64,000 nt of DNA from Amaricoccus macauensis_A (GTDB lineage Bacteria; Pseudomonadota; Alphaproteobacteria; Rhodobacterales; Rhodobacteraceae). Location of the stretch: contig NZ_JBNAFY010000001.1 of NCBI RefSeq assembly GCF_049800915.1, positions 558,001 through 622,000 of the forward strand. Reading direction: 5' to 3'. Each line of letters opens with the position of its first letter. Within the stretch, counting starts at the first letter, position 1. The translations under genes and the position numbers were made by a program. The notes under the pieces were generated by a model, which was not told the origin of the DNA, did not search any database, and saw only the letters and a list, made by a program, of their open reading frames with translations. Below, one piece after another: positions 8,634 to 17,465 of the stretch.

Positions 8634-9427
8634 TGAGCCACCTTCTCAAACGCCCCTTCGGCACCCACGGCAAGGTGCACGAGATCACCCCCCAGAGTGC
8701 GGGCTGGCGCTATGTGGGCTTTTCGCTCTGGAAACTGCGCGCTGGCGAAACCGTGGCCGAGGCCACCGGCTCCACCGAGGTGATCCTCGTCATGGTCGAG
8801 GGCAAGGCAAAGATCACCGGTGCGGGGCAGGACTGGGGCGTGCTCGGGGACCGGATGAACGTGTTCGAGAAATCCCCACCGCATTGCCTCTACCTGCCGA
8901 ACGGCAGCGAGTGGGAAGCGACAGCCGAGACCGACTGCACCCTCGCGGTCTGCACCGCGCCGGGCAAGAGCGGCCACGCGGCCCGCCGGATCGGCCCCGA
9001 CGGCATCACGCTCACCCCCCGCGGCGAGGGCACCAACACCCGCCACATCAACAACATCGCCATGGAGAACGAGGATTACGCCGACAGCCTGCTGGTTACG
9101 GAAGTCTTCACCCCCGCCGGCCACTGGTCGTCCTATCCCTCGCATCGCCACGACGAAGACGATTTTCCGCGCATCACCTATCTCGAAGAGACCTACTACC
9201 ACCGGCTGAACCCGGCCAACGGCTTCGGCATCCAGCGCGTCTATACCGACGACCTGCAACTGAACGAAACTATGGCGGTGCATGATGGCGATGTGGTCTG
9301 CGTGCCCCGCGGCCACCACCCCTGCGGCGCGCCCCACGGCTTCGAGATGTACTATCTCAACGTCATGGCCGGGCCGCGCCGGAACTGGCGCTTCGTGCCG
9401 GCCCCCGAGGTCGAACATCTCATGTGA
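8633..9427 (+). CDS. iolB: 5-deoxy-glucuronate isomerase
   Basis: This cupin-fold enzyme interconverts 5-deoxy-glucuronate and 5-dehydro-2-deoxygluconate, the substrate of IolC. It has 264 residues with two cupin halves. The C-terminal half holds the metal-binding cluster YPSHRHDEDDFPRITYLEE and the later VCVPRGHHPCGAPHG segment. It starts in the stop of the small membrane gene and is the last gene of the operon, followed by a possible hairpin terminator and a convergent LacI gene. iolG and iolA are not in the window. Confidence 0.95.
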   Translation: MSHLLKRPFGTHGKVHEITPQSAGWRYVGFSLWKLRAGETVAEATGSTEVILVMVEGKAKITGAGQDWGVLGDRMNVFEKSPPHCLYLPNGSEWEATAETDCTLAVCTAPGKSGHAARRIGPDGITLTPRGEGTNTRHINNIAMENEDYADSLLVTEVFTPAGHWSSYPSHRHDEDDFPRITYLEETYYHRLNPANGFGIQRVYTDDLQLNETMAVHDGDVVCVPRGHHPCGAPHGFEMYYLNVMAGPRRNWRFVPAPEVEHLM

Positions 9428-9437
9428 CGAATGAGCG

Positions 9438-9464
9438 GGGCGGCAGGCCCGGCCAGAGCCGCCC
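9438..9464. terminator. possible bidirectional hairpin between convergent genes
   Basis: The inverted arms GGGCGGC (9438-9444) and GCCGCCC (9458-9464) enclose a 13-base loop between iolB and the convergent LacI gene. There is no T-run, so termination is plausible but weakly supported. Confidence 0.35.
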
Positions 9465-9484
9465 TCCGTGACATTCGATCCGCG

Positions 9485-10501
9485 TCAGGCGCTCTCGCGG
9501 CGCACCAGTTCCCCGGTGTACTGGCGCTGGCCGGACGCAGGCCGACTGGCCTTGAGGATCTGCACCAGCCCCTCGGCCATTGCGGTCAGTGGCTGACGAT
9601 AGGTTGTCAGCCGGTAGTTGGGCGATTCCGCTTGGGGCACGTCGTCGAACCCGGTCACGGCGATGTCGCCGGGCATGTGCCGCCCGAGCTGGAAACGGAT
9701 CGCATCGACCGCGCCGATTGCCAGCGCATCGTTTTCGCAGACCAGGATGTCGGGCAGCTCGTCCTGCTTCATGCCGCCGAGGCATTCGGATACCCGGTCA
9801 TAGGCCAGCTTCGGGTCGTAGCGCGGCACCGAAATCGAGGGCGGCACCACGCCCTTCTCCCGCTGCCACTTGCGCAGGAAGGTTTCCTTGCGCATCAGAT
9901 GCGCCGAATAGGTCTCGGGCCCCGCGAGAAAGAACGGCCGCTGGTAGCCCCTCTCCCGAACATAATTCGCGATGAGCGACATCGCGGCCTCGTCATCGCA
10001 GCAGATCGAGACCGTGTTGGGGTTCTCCGAATAGCGCGCGAAGACGATGAGCTTGCGCATCCGCTGCGCGCCCAGGGCGGTCCCGAGCACCTGTTCGTTG
10101 AACTGCAACCCGATCAGAACGGCCGCATCCACCCGACGCTGGCTGGCATTCAGTAGCGCCGCCGGCGCATCGGCCTCGTCGAGCGTGTTGACCAGCAGCG
10201 TGTCCCACCCGCCCTTGCGCAGGATCCGCGTGAGGCATTCGATCATCACGAGCTTGTGGGGGTTGGAAAAATCATCCACGAGCAGCGCAACGAGGTTCGA
10301 GCGGTCCGCCCGCAGACTGGAAGCCAGGAGGTCGGGCGCGTAACCAAGCTGCTCGGCCGCTTCCATCACCTTCTGCCGGCTCTTTTCCGAGATCGAGGCG
10401 TCCTGCCGGAAGGCGCGATTGACGGTCCATCGCGATACGCCGGCCACCTCGGCGACCCGGTCTGCGGTGATTGTGTTCGGGCGTTGCTGTTTATCAGGCA
10501 T
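9485..10501 (-). CDS. LacI-family transcriptional regulator
   Basis: The protein is about 338 residues. The N-terminal helix-turn-helix is TADRVAEVAGVSRWTVNRAF, and a hinge follows with LGYAPDLLASSLR near residue 50. A sugar-binding-type sensor domain fills the rest, with the late ITVTGFDDVPQAES-like segment (AVTGFDDVPQAE here) characteristic of the family. The ATG at 10501 begins MPDKQQRPNT. It is convergent with iolB, so it could serve the inositol genes or a target elsewhere. Its effector cannot be read from the sequence. Confidence 0.9.
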   Translation of the reverse strand: MPDKQQRPNTITADRVAEVAGVSRWTVNRAFRQDASISEKSRQKVMEAAEQLGYAPDLLASSLRADRSNLVALLVDDFSNPHKLVMIECLTRILRKGGWDTLLVNTLDEADAPAALLNASQRRVDAAVLIGLQFNEQVLGTALGAQRMRKLIVFARYSENPNTVSICCDDEAAMSLIANYVRERGYQRPFFLAGPETYSAHLMRKETFLRKWQREKGVVPPSISVPRYDPKLAYDRVSECLGGMKQDELPDILVCENDALAIGAVDAIRFQLGRHMPGDIAVTGFDDVPQAESPNYRLTTYRQPLTAMAEGLVQILKASRPASGQRQYTGELVRRESA

Positions 10502-10623
10502 GGCTTTGCAGATCTTTCTGGAGGCCCACCTTACCGGGCAATTTCGCGTCGCGCCACCGTTTCTGCTCTCGTGTGCAATAATCTTTCGGCCCGCCATCCA
10601 GGGAGTCCGGCGCCGATAGTCCC

Positions 10624-11427
10624 TTATGTCCCGAGCAAGGCCTCACTGAGTGGGCTAGCTGGATCACGCATGCCCTCGATGACCGAGAAATGGTGGTGAT
10701 CGCCGTCGATCCTCAGAGCCGTGTCGCAGCCGAGCCCCGACCAGATCGAGGCAATCAGTTCCGACTGTCGGATGAATTCCGGCCGCTCTCCACCCCCGAC
10801 CCAGGCCGTAAGTCGCGCGATATCACATGGCTCGAGAAGGGCGGGGCTCTCGGCACGGGCCTCCTCGAGATCGAGATCGAGCGTGGCGTTCATCCTTGTC
10901 CGCAGGAGCGGGCGGAGATCATGCAACCCGCTGATCGACACCACAGCCTCGATGCGGTCCCGCACCTGGACGGGCAGTGGCGTGTTCGTGCAGATCATCC
11001 GGCAGGCAAGATGCCCTCCGGCGGAGTGGCCCGAAAGCCGGATCGGCCCCTCCACCCGTTCCGCGGCGCATGTGATCGCCGCACCGATCTGCCGGGTCAT
11101 TGCAGAGATGCGGGCATCGGGCGCCAGCGTATAGCTCGGCAGGGCGACGGCCCAGCCCCGTGCGTGCGCACCTTCCGCCAGATGCGTCCAGTCGGATTTC
11201 GACAGCTTCATCCAGTAGCCGCCATGGATGAAGACCGCGAGCCCCTTCGGCTGAACCTCCGGCCAGACGATATCGAGCCTCTCGCGCGGCGAAGTCCCGT
11301 AGGGAATGTCCAGATCGACGGGAATGCCGCTGGCACGATAGTTGGCCGCTTCCTCCGCCCAGCATGCGGGCAGGGCGGTCGCGCCCGGAACGTGCCCCAT
11401 GTTGTCATAGGCGTCGTCCCAATCCAT
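10624..11427 (-). CDS. alpha/beta-hydrolase, arylformamidase/esterase-like
   Basis: This is an alpha/beta-hydrolase of 267 residues. The oxyanion-hole motif is HGGYW (near residue 70) and the nucleophile elbow is GHSAGG (near 130). The acid and histidine of the triad probably lie in the C-terminal quarter (a DGDHHHFS segment is visible). The HGGYW plus GHSAGG pair recalls kynurenine formamidase-like and other small-molecule esterases. It is the last gene of the leftward Liv-type transporter operon (about 45 bp after livF), which suggests it hydrolyses an imported ester or amide. The substrate is unknown. Confidence 0.82.
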   Translation of the reverse strand: MDWDDAYDNMGHVPGATALPACWAEEAANYRASGIPVDLDIPYGTSPRERLDIVWPEVQPKGLAVFIHGGYWMKLSKSDWTHLAEGAHARGWAVALPSYTLAPDARISAMTRQIGAAITCAAERVEGPIRLSGHSAGGHLACRMICTNTPLPVQVRDRIEAVVSISGLHDLRPLLRTRMNATLDLDLEEARAESPALLEPCDIARLTAWVGGGERPEFIRQSELIASIWSGLGCDTALRIDGDHHHFSVIEGMRDPASPLSEALLGT

Positions 11428-11472
11428 GCAGTCTTCCTTCCTGATTGCAGTCCATCCGGTCACCGGAGCCGG

Positions 11473-12159
11473 TCAGACGCCCACGTATCTGTGCGAGATT
11501 TCGGGCGGCAGCGTGCGCATTTCACCGGACCAGACCGTGCGCCCACGCGCGAGGATGACGGCGCGGTCGGCCACGGCGGTCAGTTCCCGCAGCGACTTGT
11601 CGATCAGCAGGATGGCAAGCCCCGTCTCGCGCTTGAGTTCCGCGATCGCGGTCCAGATCTCCTGACGCACGATGGGGGCGAGCCCCTCGGTCGCCTCGTC
11701 GAGAATGAGCAGTCGCGGGTTGGTCATCAGCGCACGCCCGATGGCCAGCATCTGCTGCTCACCTCCCGAAAGCGTTGCGGCGCGCTGCGCGGAGCGTTCG
11801 CCAAGTCGCGGAAAAAGGGCTTGCACCCGCTCCATCGTCCAGGGGCCGCGCCGGGCCGCCGCCATCAGGTTCTCGGCCACCGTCAGATCCGCGAAGCAGC
11901 GCCGCCCCTCCGGAACCAGACCGATGCCGAGCCGCGCCGCCTGGTGGCTCGCGCGCCTGTGCAGGTCCTGCCCGTCGAAGCGCAACCCGCCCTGGGACGG
12001 AATCATCCGGCAGATCGCCTTGACCGTCGTGGTCTTTCCCATGCCGTTGCGACCCATGAGCGCCAGGACCTCACCCTCACCAAGCGAGAGATCGACCCCG
12101 AAAAGCGCCGGCACGGGACCATAGGATGCCGTGAGCCCCTCGAGCGCGAGCAGCGTCAT
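11473..12159 (-). CDS. livF: Liv-type ABC transporter ATP-binding protein (LivF)
   Basis: This is a cytoplasmic ATPase of a branched-chain-amino-acid-type importer, 228 residues. Walker A is GRNGMGKTT, the signature is LSGGEQQ and Walker B is LLILDEATEGLAP, the last characteristic of LivF. It overlaps livG by four bases. The real substrate of the system is unknown. The hydrolase downstream argues that it need not be an amino acid. Confidence 0.93.
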   Translation of the reverse strand: MTLLALEGLTASYGPVPALFGVDLSLGEGEVLALMGRNGMGKTTTVKAICRMIPSQGGLRFDGQDLHRRASHQAARLGIGLVPEGRRCFADLTVAENLMAAARRGPWTMERVQALFPRLGERSAQRAATLSGGEQQMLAIGRALMTNPRLLILDEATEGLAPIVRQEIWTAIAELKRETGLAILLIDKSLRELTAVADRAVILARGRTVWSGEMRTLPPEISHRYVGV

Positions 12160-12905
12160 GCCTCTTCTCCGAGATAGGCGTCGCGCACCTCCCGCGAAGC
12201 GCGGATCTCCTCCACGGTGCCCGTCGCGATGATCCGGCCATAGACCAGAACGCTGATCCGATCCGCGAGAGCAAAGACCGCGTCCATGTCGTGCTCCACC
12301 AGGAGGATCGGAGCCTCCTGCCGCAAGCGGTCGAGAAACCGGGTGAGCTCGCGGGAGCCATCGGCGCCAAGCCCGGCCATGGGTTCATCCATCACGAAGA
12401 CCTTCGGGGAAAGCGAAAGGGCCACGGCGATTTCGAGTTGCCGGCGCTGGCCATGGCTGAGCTCGGAGGTCCGGACAGCAGCGCGGTCCGCAAGCCCCAC
12501 GCGCTCCAGTGCGGCCATGGCACGTGCCTGAAGCTCTGCCTCCCGCAAAACGGGTCGCCAGAACCGCCAGGGATGTCCCGAATGCCCCAGCGCGCCCAGG
12601 AGCACGTTCTCGAGCACGCTGTCTTCCATCGCAAGCGCGGAAATCTGGAAGGTCCGGCCAAGCCCGGCCCGCGCACGTGCCTGCACCGTGTCGCGGGTCA
12701 CATCCCGCCCCAGGAGCGCAACGGTCCCGGAATCGGGCGCCACGCTGCCGCAGATCTGGCCGATCAGCGTCGATTTTCCCGCGCCGTTCGGGCCTATGAT
12801 CGCGTGGATCTCGCCCGGCATCACGTCGATGGAGACATCGTCGGTCGCGCGCATCGCCCTGAAACTCTTGACGAGATTGCGCGTCGAGAGAAGCGGCTTA
12901 GACAT
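12156..12905 (-). CDS. livG: Liv-type ABC transporter ATP-binding protein (LivG)
   Basis: This is the second ATPase of the importer, 249 residues. Walker A is GPNGAGKST, the family-typical GRTFQIS segment is near residue 84, the signature-region segment is LSHGQRRQLEIA and Walker B is VFVMDEPMAGL. It overlaps livM upstream by eight bases and livF downstream by four. It pairs with LivF on the LivH-LivM channel. Confidence 0.93.
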   Translation of the reverse strand: MSKPLLSTRNLVKSFRAMRATDDVSIDVMPGEIHAIIGPNGAGKSTLIGQICGSVAPDSGTVALLGRDVTRDTVQARARAGLGRTFQISALAMEDSVLENVLLGALGHSGHPWRFWRPVLREAELQARAMAALERVGLADRAAVRTSELSHGQRRQLEIAVALSLSPKVFVMDEPMAGLGADGSRELTRFLDRLRQEAPILLVEHDMDAVFALADRISVLVYGRIIATGTVEEIRASREVRDAYLGEEA

Positions 12906-13881
12906 GGGGCCCCGCCTTTCCCGTCAGAAGACCGACAACCCCGCCACGGGCAAAAAGCACGATCCCGAGCAGGATCACCCCGAGCCAGATATGCCAGAAA
13001 TCGGTGACCCCTCCGAGCCAGTGCTCGAGCGCGACGAACAGCACGGCACCGATCACCGGCCCGATGAGCCGCCCGGTTCCGCCGATGATGATGAGAACGA
13101 TCAACTCGCCCGATAGCTGCCAACTGAAGGTGGACGGGCTGACGAAGCGGTTCAGATCGGCATAGAGCGCACCCGCGAGCCCCGTGATCGCGCCGGAAAT
13201 CACGAAGGCCACCAGCTTGAGGCGCATCGGATCGAGCCCGACCGTCTGCACGCGCTCCGGCACCTGGCGCGCGGCGTTCAGGGCAAGACCGAAGGGTGAG
13301 GCCCGCAGTCGTGACTGCAGCACCAGCGCCACCAGAAGACAGGCAAAACAGAGGCCGAAGAACTGGATCGGCACGAGCGTGTTCAGGCCGGGAAACCCGT
13401 TGCGCACATAGATCGACATCCCGTCCTCGCCGCCATAGGCGCTCCAGGAGATCGCGAAATAGTAGAGCATCTGCCCGAAGGCGAGCGTTACCATGATGAA
13501 GTACACGCCCGAGGTCCGCAGCGTCAGCAGCCCGATGACGAAGGCCGCCAGACCGGAGGCAAGCAGCGCAACCAGCCAGATCACCGGCATGGATTTCGTG
13601 CCCTCGATGGACAGCCCCGCGATCTCGAGCGGCGTGTAGCTCTGCGCATGGAAGGCCAGAATGCCCATGGCATAGGCGCCGATCCCGAAGAAGGCCGCGT
13701 GTCCGAGGCTGACGAGCCCGCCGATCCCCAGCGCGATGTTGAGCCCGACAGCGGCCAGCGCCAGGATCACCGCGCGCGTCACAAGCGTGATCGTGAAGGG
13801 CGCGTCGGTCAGAAGGGCCATGAGCGGCACCGCCAGAACCCCTGCCAGAACGGCGAGCGTGAGATGACGCTCGGCAATCAT
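12898..13881 (-). CDS. livM: Liv-type ABC transporter permease (LivM)
   Basis: This is an inner-membrane permease of 327 residues with about nine or ten hydrophobic helices. The family marks are the LNIALGIGGLVSLGHAAFFGIGAY region near residue 45 and the late ELIVLIIIGGTGRLIGPVIGA region. It overlaps livH by four bases and forms the channel with it. Confidence 0.93.
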   Translation of the reverse strand: MIAERHLTLAVLAGVLAVPLMALLTDAPFTITLVTRAVILALAAVGLNIALGIGGLVSLGHAAFFGIGAYAMGILAFHAQSYTPLEIAGLSIEGTKSMPVIWLVALLASGLAAFVIGLLTLRTSGVYFIMVTLAFGQMLYYFAISWSAYGGEDGMSIYVRNGFPGLNTLVPIQFFGLCFACLLVALVLQSRLRASPFGLALNAARQVPERVQTVGLDPMRLKLVAFVISGAITGLAGALYADLNRFVSPSTFSWQLSGELIVLIIIGGTGRLIGPVIGAVLFVALEHWLGGVTDFWHIWLGVILLGIVLFARGGVVGLLTGKAGPHV

Positions 13882-14798
13882 CGTGCCGCTCCGAAAAGCC
13901 CGGTGGGCCGCCAGATCAGCACGAGGCTCATGAGGATGTAGACGGACATGGAGGCAAGTGCCGCCCCCGTTCGCGTCGCGGCGCCGGGCTCCATGAAGAG
14001 TTTGAAGACCTCTGGCAGGAAAACGCCGCCGAGCGTGTCGGTCAGCCCCACCAGGAGCGCGCCGAAGAACGCGCCCCGGATCGAGCCGATCCCGCCCACG
14101 ACGATCACGACGAAGGCCAGGATCAGAACCGGCTCTCCCATACCGACCTGCACCGACTGGATCGTGCCGACCAGCGCCCCGGCAAGCCCCGCGAGCCCCG
14201 CACCGAGCGCGAAGACAAGGGTGTAGAGCCGTGAGATATCGACGCCGAGGGCCGCGATCATCTCTCTATCGTTCTTGCCCGCCCGGATCTGCATGCCGAG
14301 TCGGGTGCGCGCCGTCAGCCACCATAGGCCGAGGGCGACGGCCACGCCGATCCCGATCAGCGCGAGACGGTAAAGCGGATACTGGATGCCACCGGGCAGG
14401 CCGACCGGGCCTGAGAGGTAATCCGGCACATCGAGATAGAGCGGGAAGGAGCCGAAGAGCCAGCGCGTGCCCTCCGAGAAGATCAGGATCAGCGCGAATG
14501 TCGCCAGAACCTGATCGAGATGGGCCGCGCGATAGAGCCGCCGGATCACCACGATCTCGACCAGTGCCCCGATAAGGGCGGCAGCGGCGAGGGCTGCAGC
14601 CAGCGCAAGGAGAAAGGATCCCGTCGCCCCGGCCACGGCGGCGGCCGCGAAGGCCCCGACCATGTAGAGCGAGCCATGGGCAAGATTGATCAGCCCCATG
14701 ACGCCGAAGATTAGCGTCAGCCCGGCGGACATGAGAAACAGCATGACCCCGAACTGCAGCCCGTTCAGGATCTGCTCGACAATCAGAACAAGAGACAT
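13878..14798 (-). CDS. livH: Liv-type ABC transporter permease (LivH)
   Basis: This is an inner-membrane permease of 306 residues with eight or so hydrophobic helices. The LivH marks are GLTLIFGVMGLINLAHGSLY near residue 26 and the late VVIVVGGIGSIRGAFFGAL segment. It follows the substrate-binding gene by about 60 bp and runs into livM, so the gene order is K-H-M-G-F. Confidence 0.93.
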   Translation of the reverse strand: MSLVLIVEQILNGLQFGVMLFLMSAGLTLIFGVMGLINLAHGSLYMVGAFAAAAVAGATGSFLLALAAALAAAALIGALVEIVVIRRLYRAAHLDQVLATFALILIFSEGTRWLFGSFPLYLDVPDYLSGPVGLPGGIQYPLYRLALIGIGVAVALGLWWLTARTRLGMQIRAGKNDREMIAALGVDISRLYTLVFALGAGLAGLAGALVGTIQSVQVGMGEPVLILAFVVIVVGGIGSIRGAFFGALLVGLTDTLGGVFLPEVFKLFMEPGAATRTGAALASMSVYILMSLVLIWRPTGLFGAAR

Positions 14799-14861
14799 GG
14801 AAAACCGTTGCAGACAGTGCGATCCGGCCCGGTGAAGATGAAACCGGGCCGGGTGCAGGTA

Positions 14862-15992
14862 TTACATCTCGCACTCGGCGGCATAGGCATCCGCGTGGTT
14901 CTCGAGTGCCGGGCCGATGATCCGGTTGGTCAGAACCCCGTCCTCGCGCACCACCTCGCGGGCATAGATGGTCTGGATCGGATGCTGGTTCGGACCGAAG
15001 GCGAAATCACCGCGGGTGCTTTCGAAATCCGCCGCTCTGAGCGCCTCGCGGAACGCCTCCGTATCGGACGGATCGGCCGTCTCCAGCGCCGAGATCAGGA
15101 GGTTCGCGGTATCGAAGCCCTGGCTGGCATAGAGCGAGGGCAGGCGGCCATACTTCGCCTCGAAGCTTTCGACGAAGGCCGCGTTGGTCGGATTGTCGAT
15201 ATCGGCCGACCATTGCGATGTGTTCACGATCCCCAGCGCCGCATCACCCACGGCCTGAAGGATGCCCTGGTCGAAGCTGAACGCCGGACCGATCACCGGT
15301 ATCTCGATGCCTGAATCGGCATACTGCTTAAGGAAGGAAATCCCCATTCCGCCGGGCAGGAAGAAATAGACGCTGTCCGCGTCCGAGGCCCGGATCTGGG
15401 CGAGTTCGGCCGCGTAATCCGTCTGGCCGAGCTGCGTATAGACCTCCTCGGCGACCTCACCCTCGAAGAACCGCTTGTAGCCGGTCAGCGCATCCTGCCC
15501 CGCCGGGTAGTTCGGCGCGAGGAGGAAGCTGTTGGTGTAGCCCACCGAATTGGCGTGTGCGCCGGCTGCTTCGTGAAGGTTGTCGTTCTGCCATGCCACG
15601 TTGAAATAGTTTGGGTGGCAGCCCTTGCCGGCAAGCGCGGAAGGCCCGGCATTCGGAGAAAGGTAGATCACACCCTGCGCGGTGGCCGCGGGCACGACCG
15701 CCATGGCGAGGTTCGACCAGATGATGCCGGTCATAACATCGACCTTCTCGGACTGGATCATCTTGTCCGAAAGCTGCACGGCAATGTCGGGCTTGCGCTG
15801 ATCGTCCTCGATCACGACCTCGATGTCGTCGCGCCCGGATTGCTCGATCGCCAGCAGGAAACCGTCACCGACATCGATGCCCAGACCGGCGCCGCCACCG
15901 GACAGGGTGGAGATCATCCCGACCTTCACGTCCGCCAGCCCCGCGCCCGCGGCCAGCGCGAAAGCGGTAGTCAATCCAAGCAGTTTCCTCAT
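14862..15992 (-). CDS. Liv-type ABC transporter substrate-binding protein
   Basis: This is a periplasmic type-1 binding protein of 376 residues. A cleavable signal peptide MRKLLGLTTAFALAAGAGLA precedes the mature domain (KVGMISTLSGGGAGLGIDV). I chose the start at 15992 because it begins the signal peptide and has an AGGAG ribosome site. The longer upstream frame lacks both. It is the first gene of the transporter-hydrolase operon. Family members bind amino acids, amides or aromatic acids, and the sequence does not settle which. Confidence 0.92.
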   Translation of the reverse strand: MRKLLGLTTAFALAAGAGLADVKVGMISTLSGGGAGLGIDVGDGFLLAIEQSGRDDIEVVIEDDQRKPDIAVQLSDKMIQSEKVDVMTGIIWSNLAMAVVPAATAQGVIYLSPNAGPSALAGKGCHPNYFNVAWQNDNLHEAAGAHANSVGYTNSFLLAPNYPAGQDALTGYKRFFEGEVAEEVYTQLGQTDYAAELAQIRASDADSVYFFLPGGMGISFLKQYADSGIEIPVIGPAFSFDQGILQAVGDAALGIVNTSQWSADIDNPTNAAFVESFEAKYGRLPSLYASQGFDTANLLISALETADPSDTEAFREALRAADFESTRGDFAFGPNQHPIQTIYAREVVREDGVLTNRIIGPALENHADAYAAECEM

Positions 15993-16210
15993 CCGATGTC
16001 TCCTGTGTCTCAAGCGCGCAGGCCGGGTCTGCACCGGCGGCGCAGTCTGACCGTTCGTGTCGCTCATGTCTCGGGCTTCGGGAGGGAAAAGTGAAGAGAA
16101 ACTCTTCATTTTCGTGAAGGCGCAGAGCCTCGCGACCGGCTCACTGATCGCGAAGGTGCTCGTGCGTCACATCGCCTGCACGGCAGCGTTGCAAGCGACA
16201 CTAGAAGACA

Positions 16211-16243
16211 GGCCGGCCCGAAGCATAATGCCCACGGCCGGCC
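16211..16243 (-). terminator. possible terminator hairpin after the DsbA-like gene
   Basis: Two copies of the self-complementary 8-mer GGCCGGCC, centred at about 16215 and 16239, can pair to form a stem just downstream of the DsbA-like gene. There is no clear U-tract, so support is weak. Confidence 0.3.
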
Positions 16244-16255
16244 CGATCGTTTGCG

Positions 16256-16870
16256 TCATTCCGCTCCGGCAGCGCGCAGCGTCTCCGCGAAGGTCTCGTA
16301 GTTCATGTTGCCGTACTTCTCGCCATTGATCACGAAGGAGGGCGTCGAATCGATGCCGTCGGCACCCGCGTTCTTCTGGTAGCTCTCGACCAGGGCCTCG
16401 GCATAGGCCTGATCGGACATGCAGGCATCCATGCGCTCGTTGGTGAGCCCGGCCTGGCGCCCGATGCCATAGAGGTTCTCGACGAACTCCTCGTTGGTCT
16501 TCGCGGTCGCCCACTCGCTCTGACGCTCGAAGAGAACATCGACGAGTCCGAAATAGCGATCCTTCGGGGCGCAGCGCGCGATCATGCTGGCCCAGAGACC
16601 GGCGCGATCGAAATAGACCTCGCGGAAGATGAGCTTTGCCTTGCCCGTGTCGATGAAATCCGCCTTGAGCCGTGGCATCACCTCTTCATTGAAGGTGGCG
16701 CAATGGGGGCAGGTGAAGGACGCATACTCGATGATCGTCACCGGCGCATCGGGGTCGCCCTCGACCATCTCGACCACATCGTTGATTTCCTGCGCAAAAC
16801 CCAGCGCGGGTGAAAAGGCGAATGCGAGGCCGAGTGCGAGCGTTCGGCGGCGATCGAAAAGAAGCGTCAT
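16256..16870 (-). CDS. periplasmic DsbA-family thiol-disulfide oxidoreductase
   Basis: The protein has 204 residues and a signal peptide (LALGLAFAFSPALGFA). The thioredoxin-fold catalytic motif is CPHC (FTCPHCATF, near residue 55), and the cis-proline region DSTPSFVINGEKY lies near 172. This resembles the DsbA-like family with a four-helix insert, closer to the alphaproteobacterial single-domain form than to E. coli DsbA. It follows the DUF721 gene by 26 bp on the same strand, so the two are probably co-transcribed. Exported-protein folding is the likely role. Confidence 0.88.
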   Translation of the reverse strand: MTLLFDRRRTLALGLAFAFSPALGFAQEINDVVEMVEGDPDAPVTIIEYASFTCPHCATFNEEVMPRLKADFIDTGKAKLIFREVYFDRAGLWASMIARCAPKDRYFGLVDVLFERQSEWATAKTNEEFVENLYGIGRQAGLTNERMDACMSDQAYAEALVESYQKNAGADGIDSTPSFVINGEKYGNMNYETFAETLRAAGAE

Positions 16871-16896
16871 ATGTCTCAGTCATCCAGGCTGCGGAG

Positions 16897-17418
16897 TTAT
16901 CGGGCCCTCGATAGCACATTGCGCGCGAGAGTCTGCAAGGCATCCCTCAATTCATCGTCACCAATGCTTGAGAGGCTCTCGGCCATGGGCTCGGGCAGGG
17001 CGGAGGCCGGGATCGGTTCCGGCCTGTCATCTTCCGCGGGTTTGCGCGCGACCCTCCGGAAGGGTGTCTGGGTGAGCTGTATGCGCCCCACGGTTCCGGG
17101 GCCGAGGCCCGCATTGATCTTGTCGCGGATCGTGGGCAGCATCATCTGGATCTGCGGGGCATGCGCGCCATCCACCGCGAGCTTCAGCAAGCCACCCGAA
17201 GGCCCGCGCGCGCTCGTCAGCTTCTCGGGAAAGCAGAGTTCGGCGAGTTCGCGTCCCACGAGATCGGGCCAGAGCGCCTCCAGCCGGGCCTGCGCATAGC
17301 CGCGCTTCGCCTGGGCCGTGCGCATCTGCTGCCCGATCAGCCCCGCCGCCGGCAGAAAGCCCACGGATTTGCGTTTCGGAGGGTCATATCTCTTGCGCGT
17401 TTGCTTCGTCTGGGCCAT
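16897..17418 (-). CDS. DUF721 (DciA-like) protein
   Basis: The protein has 173 residues. The DUF721 domain covers roughly residues 20-115 and includes the characteristic WPDLVGRELAELCFPEKL segment. Pfam DUF721 includes the DciA helicase-loader proteins, so a link to DnaB loading is possible by family, but alphaproteobacterial members are untested as far as I recall. The start at 17418 (MAQTKQTRKRYDPP) is preceded by a GGAG site. A start at 17433 (MERGRM) is possible. It is divergent from mutY, with 47 bp between them. Confidence 0.8.
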   Translation of the reverse strand: MAQTKQTRKRYDPPKRKSVGFLPAAGLIGQQMRTAQAKRGYAQARLEALWPDLVGRELAELCFPEKLTSARGPSGGLLKLAVDGAHAPQIQMMLPTIRDKINAGLGPGTVGRIQLTQTPFRRVARKPAEDDRPEPIPASALPEPMAESLSSIGDDELRDALQTLARNVLSRAR

Positions 17419-17465
17419 GCGTCCACGCTCCATCTGGACCCACAGGTTAACGGCACGGCAACGGC

